This document shows, piece by piece, positions 1 through 8,314 of a DNA stretch of 28,273 nucleotides. The notes under the pieces were generated by a model that ran no database searches, had not been told where the DNA came from, and worked only from the letters and a program-made list of their open reading frames with translations. Position 1 is the first letter of the stretch, and each line of letters starts with the position of its first letter. The stretch lies in assembly GCA_050260375.1 (NCBI GenBank), contig JBLNCA010000046.1, positions 1-28,273 of the forward strand, given 5' to 3'. Origin of the DNA: DTFZ01 sp050260375. GTDB taxonomy: Bacteria; Bacillota; Clostridia; Christensenellales; SZUA-584. A program made the translations under genes and the position numbers.

Positions 1-114
1 GGCTTCCTTCAGATTCCACCTCACGATGGACACCCTTGCCTTTGGCTAACGGTTGGTGCTATCAACCCCCGTAACGGACTTTCACCGTCAAGGTCGCGCG
101 CATGCCGCGCGCAC
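1..114 (-). mobile_element. Group IIC intron, 5' end (continues beyond window)
   Basis: On the minus strand the sequence begins GTGCGCGCGGCATGCGCGCG at 114 and runs leftward through domain I-like segments: GGTGAAAGTCC, CCGTTAGCC, GGCAAGGGTGTCC and GTGGAATCTGAAGGAAGC. These resemble the 5' domain I of bacterial class C introns such as the Oceanobacillus iheyensis intron (recalled, not aligned by tool). The exon-intron boundary falls three bases after a hairpin plus T6 tract, the preferred target context of class C introns. The maturase ORF, domains V/VI and 3' end lie outside the window, so integrity cannot be judged. Confidence 0.85.
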
Positions 115-116
115 AT

Positions 117-148
117 GAAAAAAGCGCACCCAACTTTAAATTGTGCGC
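117..148 (-). terminator. Rho-independent terminator used as intron target
   Basis: Minus-strand stem GCGCAC/GTGCGC (arms 143-148 and 124-129) is followed by TTTTTT at 123-118. The intron boundary is at 114/115. The T tract directly abuts the intron, so the element probably recognised the stem-loop and the following few bases. Confidence 0.75.
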
Positions 149-155
149 GCTCATT

Positions 156-192
156 GGCATAAGCGGGCGGATCGCCTCCGCCTGCTTACGCC
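156..192 (-). terminator. Long hairpin overlapping a stop codon
   Basis: Arms 156-171 and 177-192 pair over 16 positions with one mismatch and one G-U. The stop codon of the small membrane-protein remnant (186-188) lies inside the right arm. No T tract follows directly; the true terminator is the next hairpin downstream. This may be an mRNA-stabilising structure. Confidence 0.45.
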
Positions 193-587
193 GCTCTTTT
201 ATCCGTTCCTCTTTTTCTTATGCGCAGCACTACCACAACCACAACGCCTGTGTCTACTACCAATGCCGTGCCTATGCCTATAAACCACCAGACGTTTATG
301 CCCAGTATATACATCTCGAATACGCCCGCCTGCGTATTCATCTCTTCTACGCTCATGGGCTCATTTGGCAGCAATCCTTTAGCGAGCAGGGTAGTTGAAA
401 GCTCATGGATCGGCCCAAACTGCACGCACCCTTCTGCGTCCGCATTGGCGTAAAAGTATTCATAGGCGCCGTCGGCTTTCTTATATACCAGCGTGAACAT
501 CTGCTCAGCAGAGCTTATCGACATGTCAAAGTTCACGTACATGTCGTAGCCCTTGTAGCGCGTTTAATAGTTGGCTTTCGAATTCAT
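186..587 (-). pseudogene. Remnant of a membrane-anchored surface protein
   Basis: An ATG at 587 with an AGGAA ribosome binding site begins MNSKANY, but the eighth codon is TAA (564-566). The same frame then stays open to 186 (118 residues from the ATG at 542). The open part has a compact domain of about 55 residues, a C-terminal hydrophobic helix (about residues 78-108, very rich in Val and Ile) and a basic tail containing RIRKR. That resembles the C-terminus of a clostridial surface protein: a beta domain, then a membrane anchor. A start, a nonsense codon and a C-terminal-like domain in one frame suggest a gene that lost its middle and then decayed. Translation from the ATG at 542 is possible but has no convincing binding site. 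I do not recognise the family. Confidence 0.45.
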
Positions 588-786
588 CTATTTTTCCTGT
601 GCAGTCATATAAGAATATGATGGATGAATTTTGTATTTTAACGTACCCGGCAGCAATTCCGCGCCGGCGTTTTTGGTACGTTTATTAACATATTCAATTA
701 TATATACATAATTTAAATTATAGTGATACGTGTTCTTTTTCTTGAATAGCTTAACAAAGAAAAGGGCATAGATAAAGGAGGAAGTT

Positions 787-1812
787 ATGGCGGTCATTAA
801 TTCGTCTGATCTTGTTAGTTTCGTTATTGCTGCAAAAGAAGCCGGGTGGGGGTATGTGTATTCTGCACATGGCCAGCTATATACTCGCGAGCTTGCGGAG
901 CAATGGGGATATGAAAAACGCGCGGGCAGAAGCTATGACTATTTCGTAAACCAGTGCGCCCGCTGGTTCGAAAAAACAGCAGTGGATTCTTCCGGACTTG
1001 TTAATGCGGCATTCCGCAGCAAAGATTCCAATAATGAGTATAAATCGGCCAATACGCTGTTCCTGCAATCGCCGCAAAAAGGGAAACTAAGCACGATTCC
1101 CGAAATACCCGGAATTTGCGTATGGCGAAACGGCCATATCGGTATATATATAGGCAATAATAAGGTGATTGAAGCGGCAGGCACGAATATCGGCGTCGTA
1201 TTGTCATTGCTCAGCGCGCCTGCAACCGGCGTTAATTGGACAGACTGGGGCAAGCTGCAGGGCGTGGATTATTCATCTGTATCTGAAGCTCCGCCAACGG
1301 AACCGCCCGCAAACTTTTGGCTGTCCAGAACCCTTAAACCGGAAATTCCTTATATGAGCGGCGACGACGTATCCCATGTACAGGCGGCATTGGCGTCGAA
1401 AGGTTTTTCACCGGGAGAGATCAACGGCGTTTATAACTCGGCTACACAGGATGCCGTAAAAAGCTTTCAACAGTATGCCGGTCTGATACCCGACGGCATA
1501 GTGGATATAAACACCACTTACTCCCTGCTCGGCGTCTGGGTCGATCGCGGAGACGAAGATATGCAATTGAGTTCGTTTAATCTGGGAAGAAAACTTCGGC
1601 TTAAGCTTAAAAGGATGAATGGCAGCGACGTCAGAGACGTACAGGACGCGCTGACCCTGAATGCATTTTCACCCGGATTATCAGACGGTATATACAGCAA
1701 AGAGACAAAAAAAGCCGTAAAACAGTTTCAGAAACAAAACGGGCTTAAACCCGACGGCGTCGTCGGCCCGGAAACAGTCAAAGCTCTCGGCGGCGTCTGG
1801 ACGGGAAACTGA
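787..1812 (+). CDS. NlpC/P60-like peptidoglycan hydrolase with two PG-binding domains, Cys-to-Ser
   Basis: 341 residues; an AAAGGAGG site precedes the ATG. Residues about 1-160 look like an NlpC/P60 (phage amidase-type) domain that would cleave peptide bonds in peptidoglycan. Residues about 190-250 and 270-338 are two peptidoglycan-binding type 1 repeats, each with a V-x-x-x-Q-x-A-L start, F-x-PG and a later T/V-x-x-AV-x-x-FQ core. The expected catalytic motif DCSGLV reads D67-S68-S69-G-L-V, with TCT at 988-990. The catalytic-type histidine is present (H117 in GHIGIYIG). No signal peptide is visible, as is common for endolysins. The gene stands alone with its own terminator at 1845-1883. It could be an inactive wall-binding protein, a serine variant, or carry a recent mutation. 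Confidence 0.75.
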   Translation: MAVINSSDLVSFVIAAKEAGWGYVYSAHGQLYTRELAEQWGYEKRAGRSYDYFVNQCARWFEKTAVDSSGLVNAAFRSKDSNNEYKSANTLFLQSPQKGKLSTIPEIPGICVWRNGHIGIYIGNNKVIEAAGTNIGVVLSLLSAPATGVNWTDWGKLQGVDYSSVSEAPPTEPPANFWLSRTLKPEIPYMSGDDVSHVQAALASKGFSPGEINGVYNSATQDAVKSFQQYAGLIPDGIVDINTTYSLLGVWVDRGDEDMQLSSFNLGRKLRLKLKRMNGSDVRDVQDALTLNAFSPGLSDGIYSKETKKAVKQFQKQNGLKPDGVVGPETVKALGGVWTGN

Positions 1813-1844
1813 TAAAAAGTATAACCTTAATTTAAACGAACCTT

Positions 1845-1883
1845 GCCTTCCGCATTAATATAAATACGGAAGGCTTAATTTTT
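1845..1883 (+). terminator. Terminator of the PG-hydrolase gene
   Basis: Perfect stem GCCTTCCG (1845-1852) with CGGAAGGC (1867-1874), then TTAATTTTT. The T tract is on the plus strand only, so it serves the hydrolase gene and not the convergent manA. Confidence 0.8.
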
Positions 1884-1895
1884 CAGCCAGAATAA

Positions 1896-2873
1896 TCATG
1901 CGTCCGCCGGCACATACATGTTAAGCATGCGGCAGTTTCCGGCAATCGCATATTCCCCCAGACAAGCCGGAATAAACACTGTCTCTCCCGGGCTGACAAT
2001 CAGCTCTCCGCAGTCGTACGAAATACACGCGTCGCTGCATACGGCAAAAAGCAAACAGAAACGGTCTTTGGCTTTCATCTCGAGCGAACCGTGGATGTCC
2101 AGCAGGTCGAGTTCAAAATACATGTTGCGCAGCATTCTTGTTATGGTTGAGCCATCCGTCTCACACAATATAGTACCTGATATAAGCGGAGCAGATGGCG
2201 AATAATCTATTACGTCGAGCGCTTTTTCAATGTGCAGCTCCCGCGGCTTGCCCGAGGGGTCCTTCCGGCCATAGTCATATATCCTGTACGTCAGATTGGA
2301 GTTCTGCTGTATTTCCGCAGCGACGATGCCCTTTCCCAAAGCGTGCACCGTACCCGGCGGAATATCTATGACGTCTCCCGGCCGTACGAAAACGGTGTTT
2401 AAACCGTCTTCAATACGGTTACGCGCAATTAGCTCCGCAAGGCGTTCTTTGTCTGTTCCGGGAGAAAGCCCATATACGATACTCGCGCCTTGCGCCGCTT
2501 CGAGTATATACCATGCTTCATGTTTCCCGAACGGCTCATGTTCATTGCTTTGCGCGTAAGAATCGCCCGGGTGCACCTGTACGGAAAGCGGCTCGTTTGC
2601 ATCAATAAGCTTAAACAGCAATGGAAACATGTTGTCCGTACCGGTTTTGACAGCCTTGCCAAGCATATGTTCCGGAAACATACCAATGACTTCCTTAAGC
2701 TTCTTTCCGGACCAGCGCCCGTTGACAATGCTGCTTTCCCCTTCCGGCCGTACGGAGACCTCCCAGCTTTCGGCAATTTTCCCTTCGGGCAAGTCTTTTT
2801 TATATTTCTCCAGATTTCTGCCTCCCCAAATATAATCTTTGTAATACGGTTGCATTACAAACGGATACAGCAT
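1896..2873 (-). CDS. manA: Mannose-6-phosphate isomerase, class I
   Basis: Cytoplasmic zinc enzyme that interconverts fructose-6-P and mannose-6-P, the entry step to GDP-mannose. The protein (325 residues) shows the family signatures: YIWGG near the N-terminus, SVQVHPGD, KHEAWY (metal His and Glu), PPGTVHALG (metal His) and EIQQNSNLTYRIYDYGR. Length fits the short Bacillus-type ManA. Two ATGs (2879 and 2873) follow AAGGAAG; 2873 has the better spacing. It is divergent from gmd across about 230 bp and supplies the GDP-fucose genes around it. Confidence 0.93.
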   Translation of the reverse strand: MLYPFVMQPYYKDYIWGGRNLEKYKKDLPEGKIAESWEVSVRPEGESSIVNGRWSGKKLKEVIGMFPEHMLGKAVKTGTDNMFPLLFKLIDANEPLSVQVHPGDSYAQSNEHEPFGKHEAWYILEAAQGASIVYGLSPGTDKERLAELIARNRIEDGLNTVFVRPGDVIDIPPGTVHALGKGIVAAEIQQNSNLTYRIYDYGRKDPSGKPRELHIEKALDVIDYSPSAPLISGTILCETDGSTITRMLRNMYFELDLLDIHGSLEMKAKDRFCLLFAVCSDACISYDCGELIVSPGETVFIPACLGEYAIAGNCRMLNMYVPADA

Positions 2874-3039
2874 ATACATTCTTCCTTTTACACAGTGATA
2901 CTACATAATATGGATTCATAAAAAATGTGTCCGTAAAGTTACAAACGGAAATGCAAGCTTGAAAACTCAAAAGGTGTCTTCGGCAGCGCTCTTTCAGACT
3001 GCAGTGATGCACATTAACAAAACCGTATAGTGCAACATA

Positions 3040-3082
3040 CTATGTTATTGAACCTATAAAAAACAAGATTATATTAACAGCA
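3040..3082 (+). promoter_or_regulatory. Possible promoter for gmd-fcl
   Basis: In the manA-gmd intergenic region, TTGAAC is followed after about 16 bases by TATATT just before gmd. The -10 match is poor, so this is only a candidate. Confidence 0.25.
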
Positions 3083-3103
3083 TCTATGCAGGTGAAAGAA
3101 AAA

Positions 3104-4123
3104 ATGAAAAAAGCGTTGATAACAGGCATTACCGGTCAGGACGGATCGTATCTGGCAGAATTCCTCCTCGGCAAAACGTATGAGGTCCACGGTATTGTAA
3201 GGAGGAGCAGCACTGACAATACGCAGAGGATTAAGCATCTTATCAGGGACAACAAAGTAATACTGCACGACGGCGATCTTGTTGACGCGTGCAGCCTCTC
3301 AAGATTGATTTATAAAATAAAACCGGATGAAGTCTACAACCTCGGCGCGCAAAGCCACGTTAAAGTATCGTTTGAAGCGCCGGACTATACTTCGGACGTA
3401 GACGCATTAGGAACGCTGCGGCTGCTTGACTCAATAAGGGACGCATGCCCTGAAGCCCGGTTTTATCAGGCGTCGTCAAGCGAGCTTTACGGCATGGTGC
3501 AGGAAACGCCTCAAAGGGAAACAACGCCTTTTTACCCGCGCAGCCCGTACGCGGTTGCAAAGTTGTACGCCTATTGGATCACGGTAAACTACCGCGAGGC
3601 GTATAACCTATTTGCATGCAACGGCATATTGTTCAATCACGAATCGCCAAGAAGGGGAGCGACGTTCGTTACGCGCAAAATCACGCTGGGCATCGCAAAT
3701 ATACTGAAGGGAACACAGGATAAAATAGTTCTCGGGAATTTAGACGCCAAACGCGACTGGGGATTTGCGGGAGATTATGTCGAAGCGATGTGGCTGATGC
3801 TTCAGCAGCCGAAGCCCGACGATTTCGTGATAGCCACCGGTGAAACGCATACCGTGCGGGAATTCTGCGAGCTTGCCTTCAAGCATGCCGGAATCAATCT
3901 TGTATGGCAGGGCGAGGGCGTCGATGAAAAAGGCATTGACGCGAATACGGGCATAGAGCGCGTCAGCATAAGCAGCGAGTTTTTCCGCCCGACCGAGGTG
4001 GATCTGCTGCTGGGAAATCCCACAAAAGCAAAGCATGTGCTTGGCTGGGAGCCTAAAGTCAGCTATGAACAGCTGGTAAAGATGATGGTGGAACATGATA
4101 TTAACCATCCGCTGATAATATAG
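3104..4123 (+). CDS. gmd: GDP-mannose 4,6-dehydratase
   Basis: NADP-dependent extended SDR that converts GDP-D-mannose to GDP-4-keto-6-deoxymannose, the first committed step to GDP-L-fucose. The 339-residue protein opens with MKKALITGITGQDGSYLAEF (Rossmann glycine motif) and contains the SSSELYG catalytic segment, the YAVAK Tyr-Lys pair and NHESPRRGATFVTRKIT, which is close to diagnostic for Gmd. I start at 3104, not at the in-frame ATG at 3086, because AGGTGAAAG sits about 6-9 bases before 3104 while nothing like a binding site precedes 3086. fcl follows after 25 bp, so the two are probably co-transcribed. Confidence 0.95.
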   Translation: MKKALITGITGQDGSYLAEFLLGKTYEVHGIVRRSSTDNTQRIKHLIRDNKVILHDGDLVDACSLSRLIYKIKPDEVYNLGAQSHVKVSFEAPDYTSDVDALGTLRLLDSIRDACPEARFYQASSSELYGMVQETPQRETTPFYPRSPYAVAKLYAYWITVNYREAYNLFACNGILFNHESPRRGATFVTRKITLGIANILKGTQDKIVLGNLDAKRDWGFAGDYVEAMWLMLQQPKPDDFVIATGETHTVREFCELAFKHAGINLVWQGEGVDEKGIDANTGIERVSISSEFFRPTEVDLLLGNPTKAKHVLGWEPKVSYEQLVKMMVEHDINHPLII

Positions 4124-4148
4124 AAAATAACGGACAGGAATTGATACT

Positions 4149-5099
4149 ATGAACAAACAAAGCAAGATATATGTTGCGGGGCATACGGGCATGGTCGGTT
4201 CCGCGATAGTCCGGTGCCTGTTGCATAACGGCTTCGAAAATATTGTTTTAAGAACGCACGAGGAACTCGACCTTAAGCGTCAGCAAAACGTTGAAGACTT
4301 TTTCGCAGACGAGCGACCCGAATATGTGTTTATAGCGGCTGCAAAGGTGGGAGGCATTATTTCAAACCAGACGTATCCCGCCGAATATATCACGGATAAT
4401 CTTCTGATTGAATGTAATCTTATAGAAAGCGTGTATCGGTTTGGAGTTAAAAAGCTGCTGTTTTTGGGCAGCTCGTGCATATATCCCAAGGTATGCCCGC
4501 AGCCCATACGCGAGGAATACCTGCTGACAGGCCCGCTGGAAAGCTCCAACGAGGCGTATGCGCTCGCAAAGATCGCGGGAATCAGGATGTGCAAACATTA
4601 CCGCACTCAATACGGCGTTGATTTTATAACGCTTATGCCTGCCAGCATCTACGGAGAAAACGATAATTTCGATATAAACCATTCGCATGTGATACCGGCC
4701 ATGATCGTCAAGATGCATACCGCCAAACTCCGCGGCGAACCGAGTGTTACTCTTTGGGGTACAGGTGCGCCTCTGCGTGAATTCCTTTACGTTGACGATT
4801 TGGCGGACGCCTGCCTGTTTTTGATGGAGAACTACACGGGCGACACGCATATTAACGTGGGCACGGGCATTGAAATAAGCATACGCGACCTTGCTCATAT
4901 GATAAAAAGCATTGTCGGATATGAAGGCGATATCGTATTTGACGCAAGCAAGCCGGACGGCACTATGCGCAAGGTGCTGGATACGTCGGCTTTAAGCGCA
5001 TTGGGATGGGCGCCGAAGGTAAATCTCGAAGAAGGGCTCAAAAGAGAGTATGCTTTTTACCTGAATACCATTAAAGCCGCAAAGTCTGCGGCCGGGTAA
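4149..5099 (+). CDS. fcl: GDP-L-fucose synthase (epimerase/reductase)
   Basis: Converts GDP-4-keto-6-deoxymannose to GDP-L-fucose by 3,5-epimerisation and NADPH-dependent reduction. The 316 residues contain the N-terminal GHTGMVGSAI nucleotide-binding motif (11-20), FLGSSCIYPK (catalytic Ser and Cys about 108-110), Y137-x3-K141, and family segments GPLESSNEAYALAK and MPASIYGENDNFD. An AGGAA site lies upstream of the ATG. Directly downstream of gmd, it completes the GDP-L-fucose pathway. Confidence 0.95.
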   Translation: MNKQSKIYVAGHTGMVGSAIVRCLLHNGFENIVLRTHEELDLKRQQNVEDFFADERPEYVFIAAAKVGGIISNQTYPAEYITDNLLIECNLIESVYRFGVKKLLFLGSSCIYPKVCPQPIREEYLLTGPLESSNEAYALAKIAGIRMCKHYRTQYGVDFITLMPASIYGENDNFDINHSHVIPAMIVKMHTAKLRGEPSVTLWGTGAPLREFLYVDDLADACLFLMENYTGDTHINVGTGIEISIRDLAHMIKSIVGYEGDIVFDASKPDGTMRKVLDTSALSALGWAPKVNLEEGLKREYAFYLNTIKAAKSAAG

Positions 5100-5114
5100 G
5101 CGGCAAAGCAAATC

Positions 5115-5179
5115 AGGGGGCGGGGTCTTGCCTGCCCCTAAAACCGTAAGTTTAATAAGTGCAGGCCGGTATCGCGGCC
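5115..5179. terminator. Hairpins between convergent fcl and divIVA-like gene
   Basis: Two GC-rich inverted repeats lie here: an imperfect GGGG..CCCC stem (5115-5139) followed by TAAAA, and GGCCG/CGGCC (5164-5168 with 5175-5179). Neither has a good T tract, but the position between convergent genes favours termination. Confidence 0.45.
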
Positions 5180-5194
5180 GGTTAAAGCCCTTAC

Positions 5195-5656
5195 CTACTC
5201 GGCGCTTTCCTCAAACGGCGTTTTTAGAAGGTCCTGCAGCGTATTGAGCAGCGACTGGGTCTTCAGCTTATAGTTATTAAGGCTGCTCTTTATCTCCTCA
5301 TATTCGTTTTTTATTTTTATTACCTGCAGTTCCGCTTCGTCGATTATCTTTTTTGCCTTGTTTTCGGCTTCCCTTATTATGTTTGACGCCTTTTCGGTTG
5401 CGTTCAGTTTAATGCTCTCGCCGGTGCTGTGCGCTATTATAAGCGTGTGCTGAAGCGATTCCTCTATGGTTTTGTAGTGCTGCACCGTCTCCTTCATGAT
5501 GGAGACTTCATTTTGCAGATCGCTGTTAGCCTGCAAAAGTTCGTAGTAATCCTCTTTTACTTTGCTTAATATTTTTTCGACCTGCGCACGGTTATATCCG
5601 TTAAATAGTTCTTTCTTCAGCTCCAGGTGTTCAAGGTCAGTCAGAGAATAGTTCAT
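5195..5656 (-). CDS. DivIVA-domain coiled-coil protein
   Basis: 153 residues. The N-terminus (SLTDLEHLELKKELFNGYNR, then AQVEKIL) matches the start of DivIVA/GpsB-type domains, in which a short strand-turn is followed by a coiled coil. Most of the remainder is heptad-like, charged and rich in E and K, with AENKAKKIIDEAE typical of DivIVA-family coils. Such proteins bind curved or septal membrane and recruit cell-wall or division factors. The start at 5656 is preceded by AAAGGAGAAAAC; the upstream ATG at 5671 overlaps that site and is unlikely. It is last in a minus-strand run after the glycosyltransferases, which may link surface glycosylation to cell shape or poles (inference). Confidence 0.75.
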   Translation of the reverse strand: MNYSLTDLEHLELKKELFNGYNRAQVEKILSKVKEDYYELLQANSDLQNEVSIMKETVQHYKTIEESLQHTLIIAHSTGESIKLNATEKASNIIREAENKAKKIIDEAELQVIKIKNEYEEIKSSLNNYKLKTQSLLNTLQDLLKTPFEESAE

Positions 5657-5679
5657 GTTTTCTCCTTTCATAAAATTGG

Positions 5680-6279
5680 TCAGATTCTGGAAAGCAACTC
5701 CCTCTTTTTCGCCGTGAATTCTTCGGAGGTCAATATCCCCAATGCATGCAGTTCGTTTATCTCTATCATCAGTTCAGATACTGTTTTTTTCCTGTCCGGC
5801 TCCATTGCAGCTTTTTTCCGCGCCTCTTCCTGCGCCGCGTGCCTTGCTTTTGCTATCGCGCCCGCGAAATCGCCCGCCTGAGCCGTTTCGAACAGCACGG
5901 CGTTCTCGAGGCCGTTTTCCACATAGTCTATCGTTAAAAACATATGTTTTTCTCTTGTCTTTTGCTTATAGGCAAATGCAAAACCGCCTATTGCCAGCAG
6001 CCTTGAAAATGCCGCGTTTTTCGATACCGCTTCGCCCGTCTCAAACGCGGCGCGAAGTATTTTCTCGGCTGGCAGAAAGAAATAGCAGCCGGTTTTTTTG
6101 CCGTTAAAGAATACGCCCGCGTTGTTTACCGCTAATTCGCCTTTCCGTTCCCCTTTTATTGCGGTATGGCCGCCGATATATTTTGCCTTGCCGGACGCAG
6201 CAGGGGCTCCGCCGCTTTTTATAAACGCCTTATACGCATAATCGCTGTCGATTTCCATCCGTTTATCAAATAATCCCAT
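5680..6279 (-). CDS. SHOCT-domain protein of unknown function
   Basis: 199 residues, no signal peptide or clear membrane helix. The last 30 residues (ELMIEINELHALGILTSEEF, then xxKKxELLSRI) form a SHOCT domain, a short C-terminal module found in many otherwise unrelated bacterial proteins. The N-terminal part (about 30-135) contains GKAKYIGGH and VNNAGVFFNG and resembles small beta-rich domains, but I cannot name it. An Ala/Lys/Glu-rich helix (about 130-160) links the two. It lies 23 bp before the divIVA-like gene and 38 bp after the SDR gene, so is probably in the same operon. Confidence 0.65.
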   Translation of the reverse strand: MGLFDKRMEIDSDYAYKAFIKSGGAPAASGKAKYIGGHTAIKGERKGELAVNNAGVFFNGKKTGCYFFLPAEKILRAAFETGEAVSKNAAFSRLLAIGGFAFAYKQKTREKHMFLTIDYVENGLENAVLFETAQAGDFAGAIAKARHAAQEEARKKAAMEPDRKKTVSELMIEINELHALGILTSEEFTAKKRELLSRI

Positions 6280-6317
6280 TTATACATCCTCCCAACAGTA
6301 TATGATTTACATGTATG

Positions 6318-7340
6318 TCATGATGCGCGAAGAACCCTATACCACTCAATTGTTTGCGCAAGCCCGTCTTCTAGGCTCACATATTCTTTCTTGCCGAATT
6401 CGGTATTCGCCCTTGTCATGTCAACCCACGCGTTCATCGGGCCTCCTTTTACCTCCTGCGGCGTATCCGGGAATACGACGCTGGCGTTCATCATGTCTCC
6501 TATCGTCTGCGCAAGCTGGGCTATCGAGCGTTCGGAGACGCCTCCTACGTTATAAACGCTTTCCCTGCCGGAAATGAGTATCTTCCACATCAGTTCCACC
6601 GCGTCCGTAACATAGCAGTATGCGCGCCGCGCAGCGCCCTGGTCCATAAGCCTGATCTCTTTGTCAAAGCCCCTTTGTATGAATTCGCTTATCACCCTTT
6701 TATCGCCCATACGCGTGCCCGGCCCGTAAGCCAGCGCGAGCCTTGCGGATTTTGCGTCGGCGCCTTTTGAACGGCATACGTTGACTATAGCTTCGCCGCA
6801 CCGCTTCGCTTCGATATAGCATGCCCGCGGATGTCCCGGGTCTGTTGTGCCTATCTGGGTTTCGGCAAACGGAGGGTCGCTTAATCCCGTATACACTTCG
6901 CTTGTGCTGATAAACAGGAACTTACCACCGACTTCAAGCTTTTCAAGCAGCGAAAATGTTGTAAGTGTGTTGAGCTTAAGAGTTTTTATCGGGTCTTCCA
7001 TAAAACGTATCGGCTGCCCGTAACACGCCGCGTGAATAATGCAGTCCGCGGCAGGCAGGCTCTCGCAAAAGCCGGTATTCGTAAGGTCTCCGCGCAAAAC
7101 CTGCACGCCTTCGAAATCCAGCAGTTCCCTTATAAACGACAGCGGCTCACGGTTGACAAGGGCGTATATTTTCTTCGGCCTTACGCGTTCTCTTACTTCA
7201 CGCAGGCAGGTGATCATATGAATGCCAATAAGGCCGGATGCGCCCGTTACCAGAAGTGTCTTGTTGTCGAGCGCCGAAAGGTCGGTGCTCTCCAATATCT
7301 TAAGCGCGTTGTTTGTTATCATATCCGTGAGCAGGCTCAT
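6318..7340 (-). CDS. NAD-dependent nucleotide-sugar epimerase/dehydratase (extended SDR)
   Basis: 340 residues. Residues 33-39 are GASGLIG (NAD-binding motif after a 30-residue N-terminal extension), with STSEVY around 145-150 and the catalytic pair Y175-x3-K179 in YIEAK. ARLALAYGPG and a C-terminal substrate domain follow the pattern of dTDP-glucose 4,6-dehydratase and UDP-glucuronate decarboxylase relatives. The exact substrate cannot be read from the sequence. Its place between the fucosyltransferase-like genes and a SHOCT gene suggests that a second modified sugar is made for the same glycan. It starts 21 bp after the preceding gene. Confidence 0.85.
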   Translation of the reverse strand: MSLLTDMITNNALKILESTDLSALDNKTLLVTGASGLIGIHMITCLREVRERVRPKKIYALVNREPLSFIRELLDFEGVQVLRGDLTNTGFCESLPAADCIIHAACYGQPIRFMEDPIKTLKLNTLTTFSLLEKLEVGGKFLFISTSEVYTGLSDPPFAETQIGTTDPGHPRACYIEAKRCGEAIVNVCRSKGADAKSARLALAYGPGTRMGDKRVISEFIQRGFDKEIRLMDQGAARRAYCYVTDAVELMWKILISGRESVYNVGGVSERSIAQLAQTIGDMMNASVVFPDTPQEVKGGPMNAWVDMTRANTEFGKKEYVSLEDGLAQTIEWYRVLRAS

Positions 7341-7361
7341 AGCAAAAACACCTTCCCAAAG

Positions 7362-8312
7362 CTAATAAAGCAGCTTTATGTTTGTTTCCGGCCAGTCTTT
7401 GAGGCGCATGACCGCGTTCGAAAGACTCGAATACCCGTTTCCTATAAAGAAATCACACTCGAGCGCAAGATACGTGTCCTTGATTATATCGAACGTGTCC
7501 TTTATCAGTTCGACGCCTTTCCGCCTTTTATTCGGAAAGTCCGTATTGCACTGGCGGACAGGTCCGCGGAAGCCTTCCTTCCTGCTGTCGGAAAGAATCA
7601 GCACGTCCTTAAAGCCGTACTGCCGCTTGTATTCGTGTACTATGCGCTTTGAATCGGTAATCAGGAACACATGGCGCGCGTTGTATTTATGGAAGTACTG
7701 CCATATGTTCGGGTGGTAAAAATCGTTGTTGCTGTAAAGCTGGTTTCCTTCGTTCACCAGCGCGTTTCCGCAGACATGTACGCCCACTATCGGTTTCTCG
7801 TCGCGGAACGACGGGTTGGCATGTATGAAATGCGTTACCCTTTTCCTGATTTCCGGCTTTACTTTCAAATATTTATCGTACAGCATCCTGTATATCTGGT
7901 GCGTGGTCTTCCCGTAATAGGTGGACCCCGGCGTTATCCACGGCAATATCGAATTTACGTGGTAATACACGTCGCTTACTACAACGTCGGCGCCGCTGCT
8001 TATCATGCCTTTTAAGTCGCGGTCTTTCCACCTTAATCGGTCTGGGTCTTCCAGCATAACGTTGTTAAAATTCCATAAAGGCGGATAATACGTAAAGCTC
8101 GGATGTACGACGTCGTTAACGGTATATTCCGAGACAGGCTCAAAGAACAGTTCGAACGCGTTGGAATTGAGAGAATCGCTGTACATGCTCTCCATTCCCC
8201 AATAAACGACGGGTATTCTCCCTGTTATCTCCGCGACAAGAAGCTGCCCCATTACATGCTCAATATCCGCCCAGAGGCTGTACCCCCAGGATTTTATCAA
8301 AAGAAAACGCAT
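7362..8312 (-). CDS. Fucosyltransferase-like protein, donor motif altered (paralog A)
   Basis: 316 residues, paralogous along its length to the next two genes upstream. Shared blocks are the N-terminal RFLLIK, W-x(4)-H-x(6)-L-x-AE-x-T-x-R-x-PV, FEPVS-Y-V, ADVVVSD, the middle VGVHV, LITDSK, KGVELIKDT and CDFFIGNGYSSLS plus RLKDWPETN near the end. The layout (HxRxTD block, later D/E..D and IGxxxSxxS blocks) is that of the NodZ/POFUT-type fucosyltransferase superfamily (GT23-like; inference from motifs). Here the donor block reads H179-V-C-G-N-A, so the Arg expected to contact GDP-fucose and the T-D are missing. Two bases separate it from paralog B, so translation is probably coupled. Confidence 0.7.
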   Translation of the reverse strand: MRFLLIKSWGYSLWADIEHVMGQLLVAEITGRIPVVYWGMESMYSDSLNSNAFELFFEPVSEYTVNDVVHPSFTYYPPLWNFNNVMLEDPDRLRWKDRDLKGMISSGADVVVSDVYYHVNSILPWITPGSTYYGKTTHQIYRMLYDKYLKVKPEIRKRVTHFIHANPSFRDEKPIVGVHVCGNALVNEGNQLYSNNDFYHPNIWQYFHKYNARHVFLITDSKRIVHEYKRQYGFKDVLILSDSRKEGFRGPVRQCNTDFPNKRRKGVELIKDTFDIIKDTYLALECDFFIGNGYSSLSNAVMRLKDWPETNIKLLY

Positions 8313-8314
8313 GT

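Noticed and set aside
542..787. AT-rich stretch as a riboswitch before the PG hydrolase gene
   Set aside because: No conserved aptamer elements were recognised; it is simply AT-rich promoter-like DNA.
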